Shown: positions 26,954-35,682 of the stretch, one piece after another
Numbering within the stretch: the stretch's first letter is position 1
How the letters are laid out: each line of letters starts with the position of its first letter
The notes under the pieces: model-generated
What the model was told of the DNA's origin: nothing
The model's database searches: none
What the model saw: only the letters and a program-made list of their open reading frames with translations
Translations under genes and position numbers: made by a program
Source of the DNA: GCA-002050365 sp964237235
Lineage (GTDB): Bacteria > Acidobacteriota > Blastocatellia > Pyrinomonadales > Pyrinomonadaceae
Length of the DNA: 64,000 nucleotides
Assembly (NCBI GenBank): GCA_964237235.1
Contig: CAXSGY010000006.1
Coordinates: 136,603 to 200,602, forward strand
Direction: 5' to 3'

Positions 26954-28084
26954 TCAATTTCCAATCGCACCGAGATTTTCATTCACGTTTCCATCAATAT
27001 GCGGTTTTTCGGGCGAAATTCTGATGCACGCCGCGAAATGTTTCGGTTTTATTTCGACGAGGTGCGGCTCGATTTGCCGGCATTCGGCAATCGCATACGG
27101 ACAGCGCGTGTTGAAATGACAGCCCGTCGGCGGATTGATCGGCGAAGGCACGTCGCCTTTTAAGATTATTCTTTCTCTTTTCGCTTCGATTGCCGGGTCG
27201 GGAATCGGCACGGCGGAAATTAAGGCTTTGGTGTAAGGCATCAAAGGTTCGCGGTAAACCGTTTTCGAGTCGCCGAGTTCGACGATTTTTCCCAGATACA
27301 TCACGGCAACGCGGTCGGAAACGTGGCGAATCGCGCGCAGATCGTGCGAGATGAAAAGATACGTCAGATTTTTTTCCTGTTGCAGCCGATTCATCAAATT
27401 CATAATCTGCGCCTGAATCGAAACGTCGAGCGCGGAAATCGGTTCGTCTGCGACGATAAATTCCGGCTCGACGGCGAGAGCGCGCGCAATGCCGATTCTT
27501 TGTCGCTGTCCGCCGGAAAATTCGTGCGGATAGCGTTTCGTGAAGCGGCGGTTCAAGCCGACGGTTTCCATCAAATTCTGCACTTGTTCCTCGATGTTTC
27601 CTTTAACGAGATTAAATGTGCGAAGCGGCTCGCCGATAATTTGTCCGACGGTCATTCGCGGATTTAAGGAAGCATACGGGTCTTGGAAAATCATTTGCAG
27701 ATTTTTCCTTTGCTCGCGCATTTCGCTGTTCGAGGCGTTCGTCAAATCTTTGCCGTGATAAAAAACCTGTCCGCCGGTCGGTTCGGTCAGACGCAGAACC
27801 GCTTTACCTAAAGTTGATTTTCCGCAGCCCGATTCGCCGACCAAGCCGAGCGTTTCTCCTTTTTTGATGTCGAGAGAAACGCCGTCAACAGCCCGAACGA
27901 CTTTGCTTTCTACTCGTGATTTAACATTTAGGTTCGTATTGAGCGGCTCACTTGGACCGAAATGACGGCGACGAGAACGATAAAAGTCTCCGATTAAAGT
28001 TCCAATCAAACTGCGCCCTGAAGTTTTGTAATGAACTTGCAAATTTTGGATCGAAATTAAATTATTTCCGTTATTTTCCGTCAT
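26954..28084 (-). CDS. oppF: Oligopeptide ABC transporter ATP-binding protein (OppF-like)
   Basis: A 376-residue ABC ATPase. Walker A is GLVGESGCGKSTLGK, the signature is FSGGQRQRIGIARAL, and Walker B is FIVADEPISALDV. The C-terminal oligopeptide/dipeptide extension has the Cys-containing CHFNTRCPYA motif, which in this family binds an iron-sulfur cluster or metal. It pairs with OppD. The start overlaps the Uma2 gene stop by 14 bases, and an extra loop (about residues 18-60) precedes the core. It is the last gene of the opp operon. Confidence 0.93.
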   Translation of the reverse strand: MTENNGNNLISIQNLQVHYKTSGRSLIGTLIGDFYRSRRRHFGPSEPLNTNLNVKSRVESKVVRAVDGVSLDIKKGETLGLVGESGCGKSTLGKAVLRLTEPTGGQVFYHGKDLTNASNSEMREQRKNLQMIFQDPYASLNPRMTVGQIIGEPLRTFNLVKGNIEEQVQNLMETVGLNRRFTKRYPHEFSGGQRQRIGIARALAVEPEFIVADEPISALDVSIQAQIMNLMNRLQQEKNLTYLFISHDLRAIRHVSDRVAVMYLGKIVELGDSKTVYREPLMPYTKALISAVPIPDPAIEAKRERIILKGDVPSPINPPTGCHFNTRCPYAIAECRQIEPHLVEIKPKHFAACIRISPEKPHIDGNVNENLGAIGN

Positions 28085-28748
28085 TTTGTTTTTCCAATTC
28101 CGCTAATCTTTCTTTTAACATTTCGTTTTCAGCTTGATATTCCTCAACCGTCATCAGAAATTTTTGCGTCTGCGAATCAAAAAACCGCAAAGTTTCGCCC
28201 GTATTAACCAATTCGAGATTGAGTGCTTTGCTGAAAATTCGTTTGTTTTCAATTTGCAGCGGCATTAGTTCGTCTTCAATTAATCGAAAGGCGAGCAGCG
28301 GTTCGGGAAGATTATCGTATTCGACATCGAAAATGTAATATTCCCGCACGCCGAGCTTTTGATACAGCGCGAGTTTCGTGCTGACATCGTTGAGCCAGGT
28401 CGTTCCCGACGCGAATTCGATGACGACCGACGGAACGATTTTTTCTTCCCAGAGCTTGTAAACGCGCGTCGGCATCGTTTCCAGATTAAAACAAATCATC
28501 AAATCCGGCGACACGACTTTGCGCGGATTTCCCTCTTCGTAATACAACATACAGTTGCCGAAAACTTTCGCGTCGGGACGTTTGGCGAAAAACGCCAGCA
28601 ACATTGAGGTCAGCTGCACGCTCAGCAAAAAATGCTTGATTCCTTCGGGCATAATCTCGTCGGTGTCGGGATAATAAATCGCTTCGCCGGATGAGATTGC
28701 CGGCGAATAATTTTTTCGGGTTTCGATTGTCGAAACATTAATGCTCAT
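28071..28748 (-). CDS. Uma2 family protein inside the opp operon (second copy)
   Basis: A 225-residue Uma2/DUF820 protein. It shows VSPDLMICF and VPSVVIEFASGTTWLNDVSTKLALYQ, with the Asp, Glu and Lys of the PD-(D/E)XK-like site kept. A C-terminal Gln/Glu-rich helix (EEYQAENEMLKERLAELEKQ) is added. It lies 19 bases after a lipoprotein gene and overlaps oppF by 14 bases. It is quite diverged from the copy at 12879-13448. Function is unknown. Confidence 0.85.
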   Translation of the reverse strand: MSINVSTIETRKNYSPAISSGEAIYYPDTDEIMPEGIKHFLLSVQLTSMLLAFFAKRPDAKVFGNCMLYYEEGNPRKVVSPDLMICFNLETMPTRVYKLWEEKIVPSVVIEFASGTTWLNDVSTKLALYQKLGVREYYIFDVEYDNLPEPLLAFRLIEDELMPLQIENKRIFSKALNLELVNTGETLRFFDSQTQKFLMTVEEYQAENEMLKERLAELEKQNDGK

Positions 28749-28767
28749 AACTCTTTTCTTTTTTAAT

Positions 28768-29565
28768 TTAATTCAATTTCGGAGCGACGATTTTTACTTC
28801 TTCGTCGAATTTGTAATCTACGTTGATTTTTCCGGTCGTTTCCTTCGGCTGCGTTGTTTTAACCGTCATTTCCAGACGCGCGGGCAGATTTTTTTCTTCG
28901 TCAACCCAAATCTTCGCGCTGTTCTGCGCCTTTATTTCATTGAGCCTGGCTTTCGCTTCGTCGCTCATTTCCTTTTTCATCGCTTCGGGCATTGCCTGAT
29001 CCTGTTCGATTTCGCAGGTGTAAACCGCCATTTCTTTGCCATTCAGCGTTTCTTTTCCGGCAGACTGAACATTCTTAAACGATTTGAAACGGTTTTCGTC
29101 AAACATATCCTTCCACTTGGTCATCATCTCGCCCATATTGATTCCGGACGGAGCCTGCCGCCATTTGCCGTCGATCTGCATATAGGTTTTGCCGCCGACC
29201 GCGATAATCTGCATTTTATTTCCCGCCATATTGTTTTCCATTTGAAAACTGTCGGGCGCGGCGTATTTGATGTTCATTTTAACGTTTGACTGCGGCATCG
29301 AATCGCCGGAAACATCGACATCGGCGACCCAGAACTTTGCATTTTGCATATTTTTCATCGAACTGAACAGCCCGTCTTTTGAATCGGAACTCGCCGCCGT
29401 TTCTTTGGAAAAAGCGTTTGAAGTCGCCGAATTTGCCGCCGAACTTGCCGTCGAATTCGCCGTTGAATTTGCCGGACTCTCGTTTGTGCCGGCAATTTTA
29501 CAACCGCTGATCGCCAGCCAAGATAAAAATGTAATGCATATAAATTTAGATTGGATTGTTTTCAA
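28768..29565 (-). CDS. Lipoprotein, LolA/LppX-like fold suspected
   Basis: A 265-residue lipoprotein with lipobox LAISGC (Cys 22). An Asn/Ser/Thr/Ala-rich linker follows (about residues 28-62) before a globular domain. The domain reads SDSMPQ-like, then MNIKYAAPDSFQME, GGKTYMQIDGKW and ARLEMTVKTT, which recalls LolA/LppX lipid-binding beta-barrels. It is unrelated in sequence to transporter subunits, yet sits between oppD (20-base overlap) and the second Uma2 gene. It may be an accessory factor or a passenger. Confidence 0.7.
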   Translation of the reverse strand: MKTIQSKFICITFLSWLAISGCKIAGTNESPANSTANSTASSAANSATSNAFSKETAASSDSKDGLFSSMKNMQNAKFWVADVDVSGDSMPQSNVKMNIKYAAPDSFQMENNMAGNKMQIIAVGGKTYMQIDGKWRQAPSGINMGEMMTKWKDMFDENRFKSFKNVQSAGKETLNGKEMAVYTCEIEQDQAMPEAMKKEMSDEAKARLNEIKAQNSAKIWVDEEKNLPARLEMTVKTTQPKETTGKINVDYKFDEEVKIVAPKLN

Positions 29566-30601
29566 TTTTTATTTCCTCGTTTGTTTTAATTTTTTCGTTT
29601 TTTACGGATTCATCATAAACTTCCTGCGCGAAATGACACAGCGACCAGTGATTTTCGTTGACCTGCACGAACGGCGGATATTGCCGCTGACAAATTTCTT
29701 CCGCTCGTTCGCAGCGCGGCGCGAACGGACAGCCGGGCGGCAGATGTGCGACATCGGGCGGCAAGCCGGGAATTTGATATAGGTCTGTGCCGTCTTCGTG
29801 CGCCGGGTCGGGAACGCTTTTCAGCAAGCCTTTCGTGTATGGATTTGCCGGAGTCGCAAACAATTCTCCGGTCGGCGACTGCTCAAAAACTTTGCCGGCA
29901 TACATCACGATAATTTTATCGGTCATTCCGGCGACCACGCCGAGGTCGTGCGTGATTAAAATAACGCTCGTTCCCATTCTGGCTTTTAAGTCTTTGATGA
30001 GTTCGAGGATCTGCGCCTGAATCGTTACGTCGAGCGCGGTCGTCGGTTCGTCGGCGATTAAAAGTTCCGGGTCGCACGACAAAGCCATCGCAATCATTAC
30101 GCGCTGGCGCATTCCGCCGGAAAATTCGTGCGGGTAATTATTCAGCCGATTTTCCGCGTCGGGAATGCCGACCATTTTCAACATCTTGAGCGCGTGTTCG
30201 CGCGCCTGCTGTTTCGTGTGTCCGAGATGCAGCTCGGTCACTTCCGTCAACTGCGTCGAGATTTTCAAAAACGGATTCAGCGAAGTCATCGGATCTTGAA
30301 AAATCATCGCAATCCGCTTGCCGCGAATCTTTCGCACGTCGTCAATCGAAAGCGCGCGCACGTTAATGCCGTCGAAATTGATGTCGCCGCCGACAATTTT
30401 TCCCGGCGGTTCGGGAATCAGGCGCATAATCGAAAGATTCGTCACCGATTTGCCGCTGCCCGATTCGCCGACGATGCCGAGCGTTTCGCCTCGTTCGAGC
30501 GTGAAAGTAATCCCGTCAACCGCTTTGACCACGCCGTCTTCGGTTTGAAAATAAGTTTTCAAATCGTTGACCGTTAAAATTTTCCCGTTTCGTTCAATCA
30601 T
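29546..30601 (-). CDS. oppD: Oligopeptide ABC transporter ATP-binding protein (OppD-like)
   Basis: A 351-residue ABC ATPase. Walker A is GIVGESGSGKSVTNL, the signature is FSGGMRQRVMIAMAL, and Walker B is LLIADEPTTALDV. The oligopeptide-type C-terminal motif PGCPFAPRCERA is present. With OppF it powers peptide uptake. It follows oppC by eight bases and overlaps the lipoprotein start by 20. Its C-terminal tail ends in a Lys/Glu-rich stretch (VKNEKIKTNEEIKIEN), which lies partly in the overlap. Confidence 0.94.
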   Translation of the reverse strand: MIERNGKILTVNDLKTYFQTEDGVVKAVDGITFTLERGETLGIVGESGSGKSVTNLSIMRLIPEPPGKIVGGDINFDGINVRALSIDDVRKIRGKRIAMIFQDPMTSLNPFLKISTQLTEVTELHLGHTKQQAREHALKMLKMVGIPDAENRLNNYPHEFSGGMRQRVMIAMALSCDPELLIADEPTTALDVTIQAQILELIKDLKARMGTSVILITHDLGVVAGMTDKIIVMYAGKVFEQSPTGELFATPANPYTKGLLKSVPDPAHEDGTDLYQIPGLPPDVAHLPPGCPFAPRCERAEEICQRQYPPFVQVNENHWSLCHFAQEVYDESVKNEKIKTNEEIKIENNPI

Positions 30602-30609
30602 TTATCTTA

Positions 30610-31563
30610 TTAAAATTTTCTCGTCTGCGGATCGAGCGCGTCGCGCAAACCGTCGCCTAAAAAGTTCAGCGAAAACAAAGTCAAAGCCATCGTTACGCCC
30701 GGAAAAATAAGCTGCCAGGGGAAAACGGAAATATTTTTAATGCCGTCCGCACAAAGGCTTCCCCACGAAGCGTATGGAGCCTGCACGCCGATTCCTAAAA
30801 ACGACAGAAACGCTTCGGACAGCATCACCGACGGAATGGTCAAGGTCGCATAAACGATCACCGGACCGAGCGCGTTCGGAACGAGATGACGAAAAATAAT
30901 CGCCGGGGTCGAAACGCCGGTCGCCCGCGCCGCCATCACGAATTCCTGATTTTTCAAACTCAAAATCTGTCCGCGCACGACGCGCGCCATCGTCAGCCAC
31001 GACACCAAGCCGAGCGCGAAGAACAGCAAAATTATCTGGCTCAAGCCCTGCCCGCTGCCGAGCGCGTCGGAAATCGCTTTGATCCACGCGGGCGCGTTTT
31101 GTCCGCCGAATGCCGACAGCAAAACGATGACGAGCAGAATATACGGAATCGCGTAAATTATATCCACGACGCGCATCATAAAATTATCCGTTCGACCGCC
31201 TAAATATCCGGCGGTCGCGCCGTATGAAACGCCGACGATTAACGAAACAATCGTCGAAATAACGCCGACCATCAGGGAAATTCTCCCGCCCTGCAGAACC
31301 CTTGCGAGAATGTCGCGCCCCGAATCGTCGGTTCCCATCGGATGCTGCAGCGACGGCGGAAACGATTTGATTAAATCGCCGTCCGGCGGAATCGTATCGT
31401 AGGCGAAGCCGGTCGCCCAGACGATTATCGCCGGACCGATGATGACCGCCACGGTCATCAAAACAACGATAATCAAACCGAAAACGGCGAGCTTATTTTT
31501 CAAAAGACGCTTCCAGGCATCTCTCCAGAGCGACGCGCTTTTGACGATTTCCTTTTGCTCCAT
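30610..31563 (-). CDS. oppC: Oligopeptide ABC transporter permease (OppC-like)
   Basis: A 317-residue permease. It starts with a cytoplasmic RDAWKRLLKNKLAVFG segment and a long first helix, then a periplasmic loop with the HPMGTDDSGRDILARVLQGG motif typical of OppC/DppC. The EAA coupling loop appears near EFVMAARATGVSTPAIIFRHLVPNA. About six membrane helices are expected. It follows the third Uma2 gene by five bases. Confidence 0.94.
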   Translation of the reverse strand: MEQKEIVKSASLWRDAWKRLLKNKLAVFGLIIVVLMTVAVIIGPAIIVWATGFAYDTIPPDGDLIKSFPPSLQHPMGTDDSGRDILARVLQGGRISLMVGVISTIVSLIVGVSYGATAGYLGGRTDNFMMRVVDIIYAIPYILLVIVLLSAFGGQNAPAWIKAISDALGSGQGLSQIILLFFALGLVSWLTMARVVRGQILSLKNQEFVMAARATGVSTPAIIFRHLVPNALGPVIVYATLTIPSVMLSEAFLSFLGIGVQAPYASWGSLCADGIKNISVFPWQLIFPGVTMALTLFSLNFLGDGLRDALDPQTRKF

Positions 31564-31568
31564 AATTT

Positions 31569-32156
31569 TTACGAACCGAGAATTTCTTTAATCTCTAACT
31601 CTAAATTTTCAAATAATCCGGCTTTAATCGTTTCGCCGGCTTCCAAAATTTCCGCCAGCCGGTAATTTCCGTTCTTCGGCGACGAATAACGCTCAACCGT
31701 ATTTTCCTTCAAATTCACTAACCAAAACTCGGCAACTTCCGCGCGCGCGTAAAGCGTCTTTTTTATCTCGCGGTCGTCTTCGACGGTCGAATCGGAAGCC
31801 TCGATAAGCAGTAGAACTTCCTCCGGCGCGGGAAGACTTTTCGTATAAAAATCTTCACGCGGTTTGAGCAAGACAATGTCAGGTTCAGGCTCGTTGTAAT
31901 CGTCTATATGAATCGGATTTTGCGTTGAAACAAGAGAAACATCTCCGATTTTTCTTTCAAAAATTTTCCCCAGTTTGATGACTGTTCCGGCGTGTCTGCT
32001 GCCAATGCTCATTTTTTCTATCAAATAACCGTCAATAATTTCCCAACCGCTTTCTTCGGGCAGAATGCCGATTTCCGTCATTTTTTGAAAATCTTTGACG
32101 CGAAATCTCTTGGGAACAATCGCTGATGTTTTTTCTACTTCAATAACTGTCGTCAT
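31569..32156 (-). CDS. Uma2 family protein between oppB and oppC (third copy)
   Basis: A 195-residue Uma2/DUF820 protein with PEPDIVLLKP, LLLIEASDSTVEDDREIKKTLYARA and the C-terminal AEFWLVNLKENTVERY. The Asp, Glu, DxxxK motif is preserved. It lies four bases after oppB and five bases before oppC, so it splits a pair of permease genes that is normally contiguous. It differs from the other two copies in sequence, so they were probably acquired separately. Function is unknown. Confidence 0.88.
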   Translation of the reverse strand: MTTVIEVEKTSAIVPKRFRVKDFQKMTEIGILPEESGWEIIDGYLIEKMSIGSRHAGTVIKLGKIFERKIGDVSLVSTQNPIHIDDYNEPEPDIVLLKPREDFYTKSLPAPEEVLLLIEASDSTVEDDREIKKTLYARAEVAEFWLVNLKENTVERYSSPKNGNYRLAEILEAGETIKAGLFENLELEIKEILGS

Positions 32157-32160
32157 AAAT

Positions 32161-33078
32161 TTATTCGTAGCGAATCCGCGGATCTAAAAATGCATAAGAA
32201 ATATCAACCAGCAAGTTGAAAACCATAATCAGAATCGAAAGAAAAGCGACGATGCCGAGCGTTAAAGGTTCGTCGCGGTTGAAAATTGATTGAATGAAAA
32301 TATTGCCCAAGCCTGGAATCGCAAAAACTTTTTCGACGACGACCGTTCCCGCAAGCAGCGCGGCGAGCGCGGGTCCGGTGAACGAAACGACCGGAATCAA
32401 ACCGCCGCGAACGGCGTGTTTTAGTAAAATCTTCCATTCGCTCAAGCCTTTGGCGCGCGCCGTGCGAATGTAATCCGAACGCATCACTTCGAGCATTCCG
32501 GCGCGTGTCAGACGCGCGATGTAGGCGGCGTAAATCGCCGACAACGTGATGACCGGCAAAACATAGCTCAACGCGCCGCCGAGACGCGCGGGCGGAAACC
32601 AGTAAAGCCAGAGCGAAAAAACCAAAACCAAAATCGGACCGAGAACAAAATTCGGTAAAGAAAGACCAAGCATCGCCAGAGACATCGAGCCGTAATCGGT
32701 CGCCGAATTTTGTTTGAGCGCGGCGAGAATTCCGGCGGTCAAACCGACGATCAACGCCAAAATATAAGCTAAAATTCCGATGGTCGCCGAATACGGAAAA
32801 TGCCGCGCGATAATTTCATTGACCGATTGCCCTTCGTATTTCAGCGAATCGCCGAAATCGCCGCGCACGATGTTGCCGATCATAATGCCGTATTGCTGAA
32901 TGAGCGGCTTGTCGAGTCCGTATTTTTTTCTGATGTTCGCTTCGACGGCGGGCGGCAGTTTTTTCTCGCCCGAATAAAAATTTCCCGGTGCCATCCGAAT
33001 CAAAACCCACGTCACCGTCACGACGAGCAAAGCCATCGGAATAATGATTAAAAGGCGGCGGATAACATAACTAAGCAT
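32161..33078 (-). CDS. oppB: Oligopeptide ABC transporter permease (OppB-like)
   Basis: A 305-residue permease. The start MLSYVIRRLLIIIPMALLVV and RMAPGNFY are OppB/DppB hallmarks. The EAA motif region is YIRTARAKGLSEWKILLKHAV. It forms the membrane channel with OppC. It lies 14 bases after a coiled-coil gene and four before a Uma2 gene. Confidence 0.94.
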   Translation of the reverse strand: MLSYVIRRLLIIIPMALLVVTVTWVLIRMAPGNFYSGEKKLPPAVEANIRKKYGLDKPLIQQYGIMIGNIVRGDFGDSLKYEGQSVNEIIARHFPYSATIGILAYILALIVGLTAGILAALKQNSATDYGSMSLAMLGLSLPNFVLGPILVLVFSLWLYWFPPARLGGALSYVLPVITLSAIYAAYIARLTRAGMLEVMRSDYIRTARAKGLSEWKILLKHAVRGGLIPVVSFTGPALAALLAGTVVVEKVFAIPGLGNIFIQSIFNRDEPLTLGIVAFLSILIMVFNLLVDISYAFLDPRIRYE

Positions 33079-33092
33079 AATTTTCGTTCCCG

Positions 33093-33424
33093 TTATTTTT
33101 TCTTTCTTTTCGAGTTGCCGTTCTCGCCGCTGAAGAATTTTTCAGCCGTCAAAATTACGGCGTTCAAACGCTCGTCGGTTTCTTTTTGTAAATCGGCGAG
33201 CTTATCAACCTTATCGCTAACCAAATTTACTTTGTCGGCGACAAGACTGATATTTTCGTTTGTTTCCGTCAGAGCGTTGTAAAAATTGACCGTCGCTCGT
33301 TCCAAGACGCTAACACGCTTTTCCGCATCCTTATTGGCTTCCTGTAATTTTTGAATATCAACAGTAAATTGCGCTTGATTGTTTAAAATAAACTCGATTG
33401 TTTTTTCCAGTTTTTTTTGTCCAT
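33093..33424 (-). CDS. Coiled-coil protein gene with an apparent frameshift in an A8 tract
   Basis: The C-terminal 70 codons (to 33305) are heptad-rich (VADKVNLVSDKVDKLADLQ) and end in a Lys-rich tail. In the same frame, coding-like sequence continues upstream (EFILNNQAQFTVDIQKLQ) to a point near 33410, but no start codon is in that frame. An ATG at 33424 is out of frame by one base. Adding a single A to the A8 tract (T8 at 33411-33418 on the plus strand) would give MDKKKLEKTIEFIL and one continuous reading. It could be transcriptional slippage, a real mutation or a sequencing error. Such small coiled-coil proteins of unknown function are common in this group by my recollection. Confidence 0.55.
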
Positions 33425-33431
33425 AAAAATT

Positions 33432-35507
33432 CTATTTTTGAGTAATCATCGTCGCTTTTAGCTGATTAATTTGATTTTCAACTTGCGGATCGTTCTGTTT
33501 CATCGAGTTTTCCGCGCTCGTGTCCCATTTGTTCGGATCGCGTTCGATGTAAACGAATTTCCAGGCGTGCAGCGTTCCCGGATTCGCATACATTCCTTTG
33601 ACATATGGCTTTTTAATCCAATTGGTCGCCTGCGTCAGAAGCGGAATGACGAGCTGTTCGTGCAGAACTTCAAATTCGGCGGCGGCGAGCATTTCGAGCC
33701 GCTTCTGCGAATCGGTTTCCCGGTTCGCGTCATCAAGCTGTTGGTCGTATTTCGGGTCATAAAATCCGGTCGCGCCGTCGTTGACCGGCGAATAAAAAAG
33801 ATTCAGAAACGTAAACGGGTCCATATAATCGCCGCTCCAGGCATTTCTGACGACTCCCTTGTACTGCACGCCGGAACGATACGGCAAAAACGTTTTCCAT
33901 TCCTGATTTTGCAGCGGAACGGTGATGCCGAGGTTTTGTTTCCACTGCGCCTGACTAAATTCGGCGATGGCTTTGTTCGATTCCGCCGTGTTGTAGCTCA
34001 GTGTAATCTGGTCAACCGGAAACGTCGGACAGTTCCAGCCGCTGCCCGATTTCTGCACCGGATAACCGGCTTCGGTCATTAATTTTCGCGCCTTTTCCGC
34101 GTCGAAAACTCTGTCTTTCGACCATTCGTCGTAAGTCGTGTTTTCGGCTTTCAGTTTTTCATCGAAGACTTTGCGGCGCGCTTCGTCATACTTCGGAAAA
34201 ATTCCGTCGGGTGTAAAATTCGAGAGCGGTTTCGGCGTTTTGCGAAATTCGGCGAGCGCGTTGCGGTCAATCGCCAAACTGAACGCCTGCCGCACTTTGA
34301 GATTATCCATCGGCGGCTTTTTCACGCTGATGCTGTAATACTCGTTCGCCACTTCGGGCAAATTTTGATATTCGCTCGTATAAGGTTTCAATTCGTCGAG
34401 CCACGCCGGTGGAACAGTGTGATTATAAACTGCGTCCACACTGCCGGCTTTATAAAGATTCATCATCGTCGTCGCTTCTTCGAGCGGATAAAACTCGATG
34501 CGGTCGAGATGCACATTCGCCGCGTCCCAATAATCCTGATTTTTGACGACCGTCAGAATGTCATACGGACGGTGAATTGACAATTTAAACGCGCCGCTCG
34601 TCACAATATTTTCGCCGCGCGTCCAATTTTTCGTGTATTTTTCAATCGCGCCCTGATTGACGATGCGGAATAATTGATGCGGAATTAACTGTATAAAATA
34701 CGGCGCGGGCTGATAAAGTTTCAGGCGGAACGTGTAATCGTCAACGGCTTCGACACCGAGGTCTTCCTTGACAATCGGCACGAGTTCCCCGCCTTCGAGG
34801 GCGGCTTTTAATTTCGGATTTTTCTCCAAATCCTTGGCGCGTTCCTTTTCGTCGCCTTTAACGACCAGACGGTCGGGCGCGTTCATCGTTTTCTCAAATT
34901 CGGTCGCTCCGCCGAAACTCACGGTTTCCGGCGCGTCTGTTTTTTCGACGGCTGGATTGGGCGTGTTTTTATCGTCAGTCGCCGTAAAATCTTTTTTCAG
35001 AAGGAACTGTCCGCTTTTATCGCGGACGAACAGCGCGGCTGAATTAAATGCTTCGGCGTTTTTGATGTAATAGCCGAGATTGGCATTACGCGAAGCGGTT
35101 TCCGGCGCGAGCGCGCGGCGAAAAGTGTAAACGACATCTTTGGCGGTAATCGGTTCGCCATTGGAAAACCGGGCATCTCGCCGCAAATGAAAAATATATT
35201 CCGTGCCGTCGGGACTGATCTCCCATCTTTCGGCAATCGCCGGAATCGGCTCCATCGTCTTCGGATGATACTCGACCAATCCGTCGTAAAGAGCCATATA
35301 AATACGCGCTTCCGGCTGTCCCGTGCCGATTGCCGGATCGAGCGATTCCGGTTCGCTGCCCGAAATATACCGCACGACATTTTCGGCGGGCGCGACGGTT
35401 TTTCCCCAGTATTGATTTTTCGCCGAACTCAGACAGCCGTTCAAAAACAAAGACACGAAGATAACTGCCGTGCCTAAACAATTTTTGTTGAAATTGATTC
35501 GCGCCAT
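33432..35507 (-). CDS. oppA: Peptide ABC transporter substrate-binding lipoprotein
   Basis: A 691-residue SBP_bac_5 family lipoprotein with lipobox LFLNGC (Cys 25). Core landmarks are SEPESLDPAIGTGQPEARIYMALYDGLVEY, FHLRRDARFSNGEPITAKDVVY and VRQAFSLAIDRNAL. An unusual insert of about 80 residues (near 160-240: DKNTPNPAVEKTDAPE then a Glu/Lys-rich part) interrupts the N-terminal lobe. It delivers peptides to OppBCDF. It sits upstream of the permease genes with the coiled-coil gene between. The next gene upstream is a related binding protein. Confidence 0.92.
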   Translation of the reverse strand: MARINFNKNCLGTAVIFVSLFLNGCLSSAKNQYWGKTVAPAENVVRYISGSEPESLDPAIGTGQPEARIYMALYDGLVEYHPKTMEPIPAIAERWEISPDGTEYIFHLRRDARFSNGEPITAKDVVYTFRRALAPETASRNANLGYYIKNAEAFNSAALFVRDKSGQFLLKKDFTATDDKNTPNPAVEKTDAPETVSFGGATEFEKTMNAPDRLVVKGDEKERAKDLEKNPKLKAALEGGELVPIVKEDLGVEAVDDYTFRLKLYQPAPYFIQLIPHQLFRIVNQGAIEKYTKNWTRGENIVTSGAFKLSIHRPYDILTVVKNQDYWDAANVHLDRIEFYPLEEATTMMNLYKAGSVDAVYNHTVPPAWLDELKPYTSEYQNLPEVANEYYSISVKKPPMDNLKVRQAFSLAIDRNALAEFRKTPKPLSNFTPDGIFPKYDEARRKVFDEKLKAENTTYDEWSKDRVFDAEKARKLMTEAGYPVQKSGSGWNCPTFPVDQITLSYNTAESNKAIAEFSQAQWKQNLGITVPLQNQEWKTFLPYRSGVQYKGVVRNAWSGDYMDPFTFLNLFYSPVNDGATGFYDPKYDQQLDDANRETDSQKRLEMLAAAEFEVLHEQLVIPLLTQATNWIKKPYVKGMYANPGTLHAWKFVYIERDPNKWDTSAENSMKQNDPQVENQINQLKATMITQK

Positions 35508-35682
35508 AATGAAAAGTCCTCGATTTTTCGCCGATGCCGATTGCGAAATCGCCGTTAGGTCGGTTTATAGAGACGTTAAACTGTAATCTTTGACCGCATT
35601 AAATTTAACACGCCCGAAAGATTTGAGACAAGAATTTTTATTCAATGTTTTCCGCCGGTAAAATTGTTTGGGAAGAACGATT

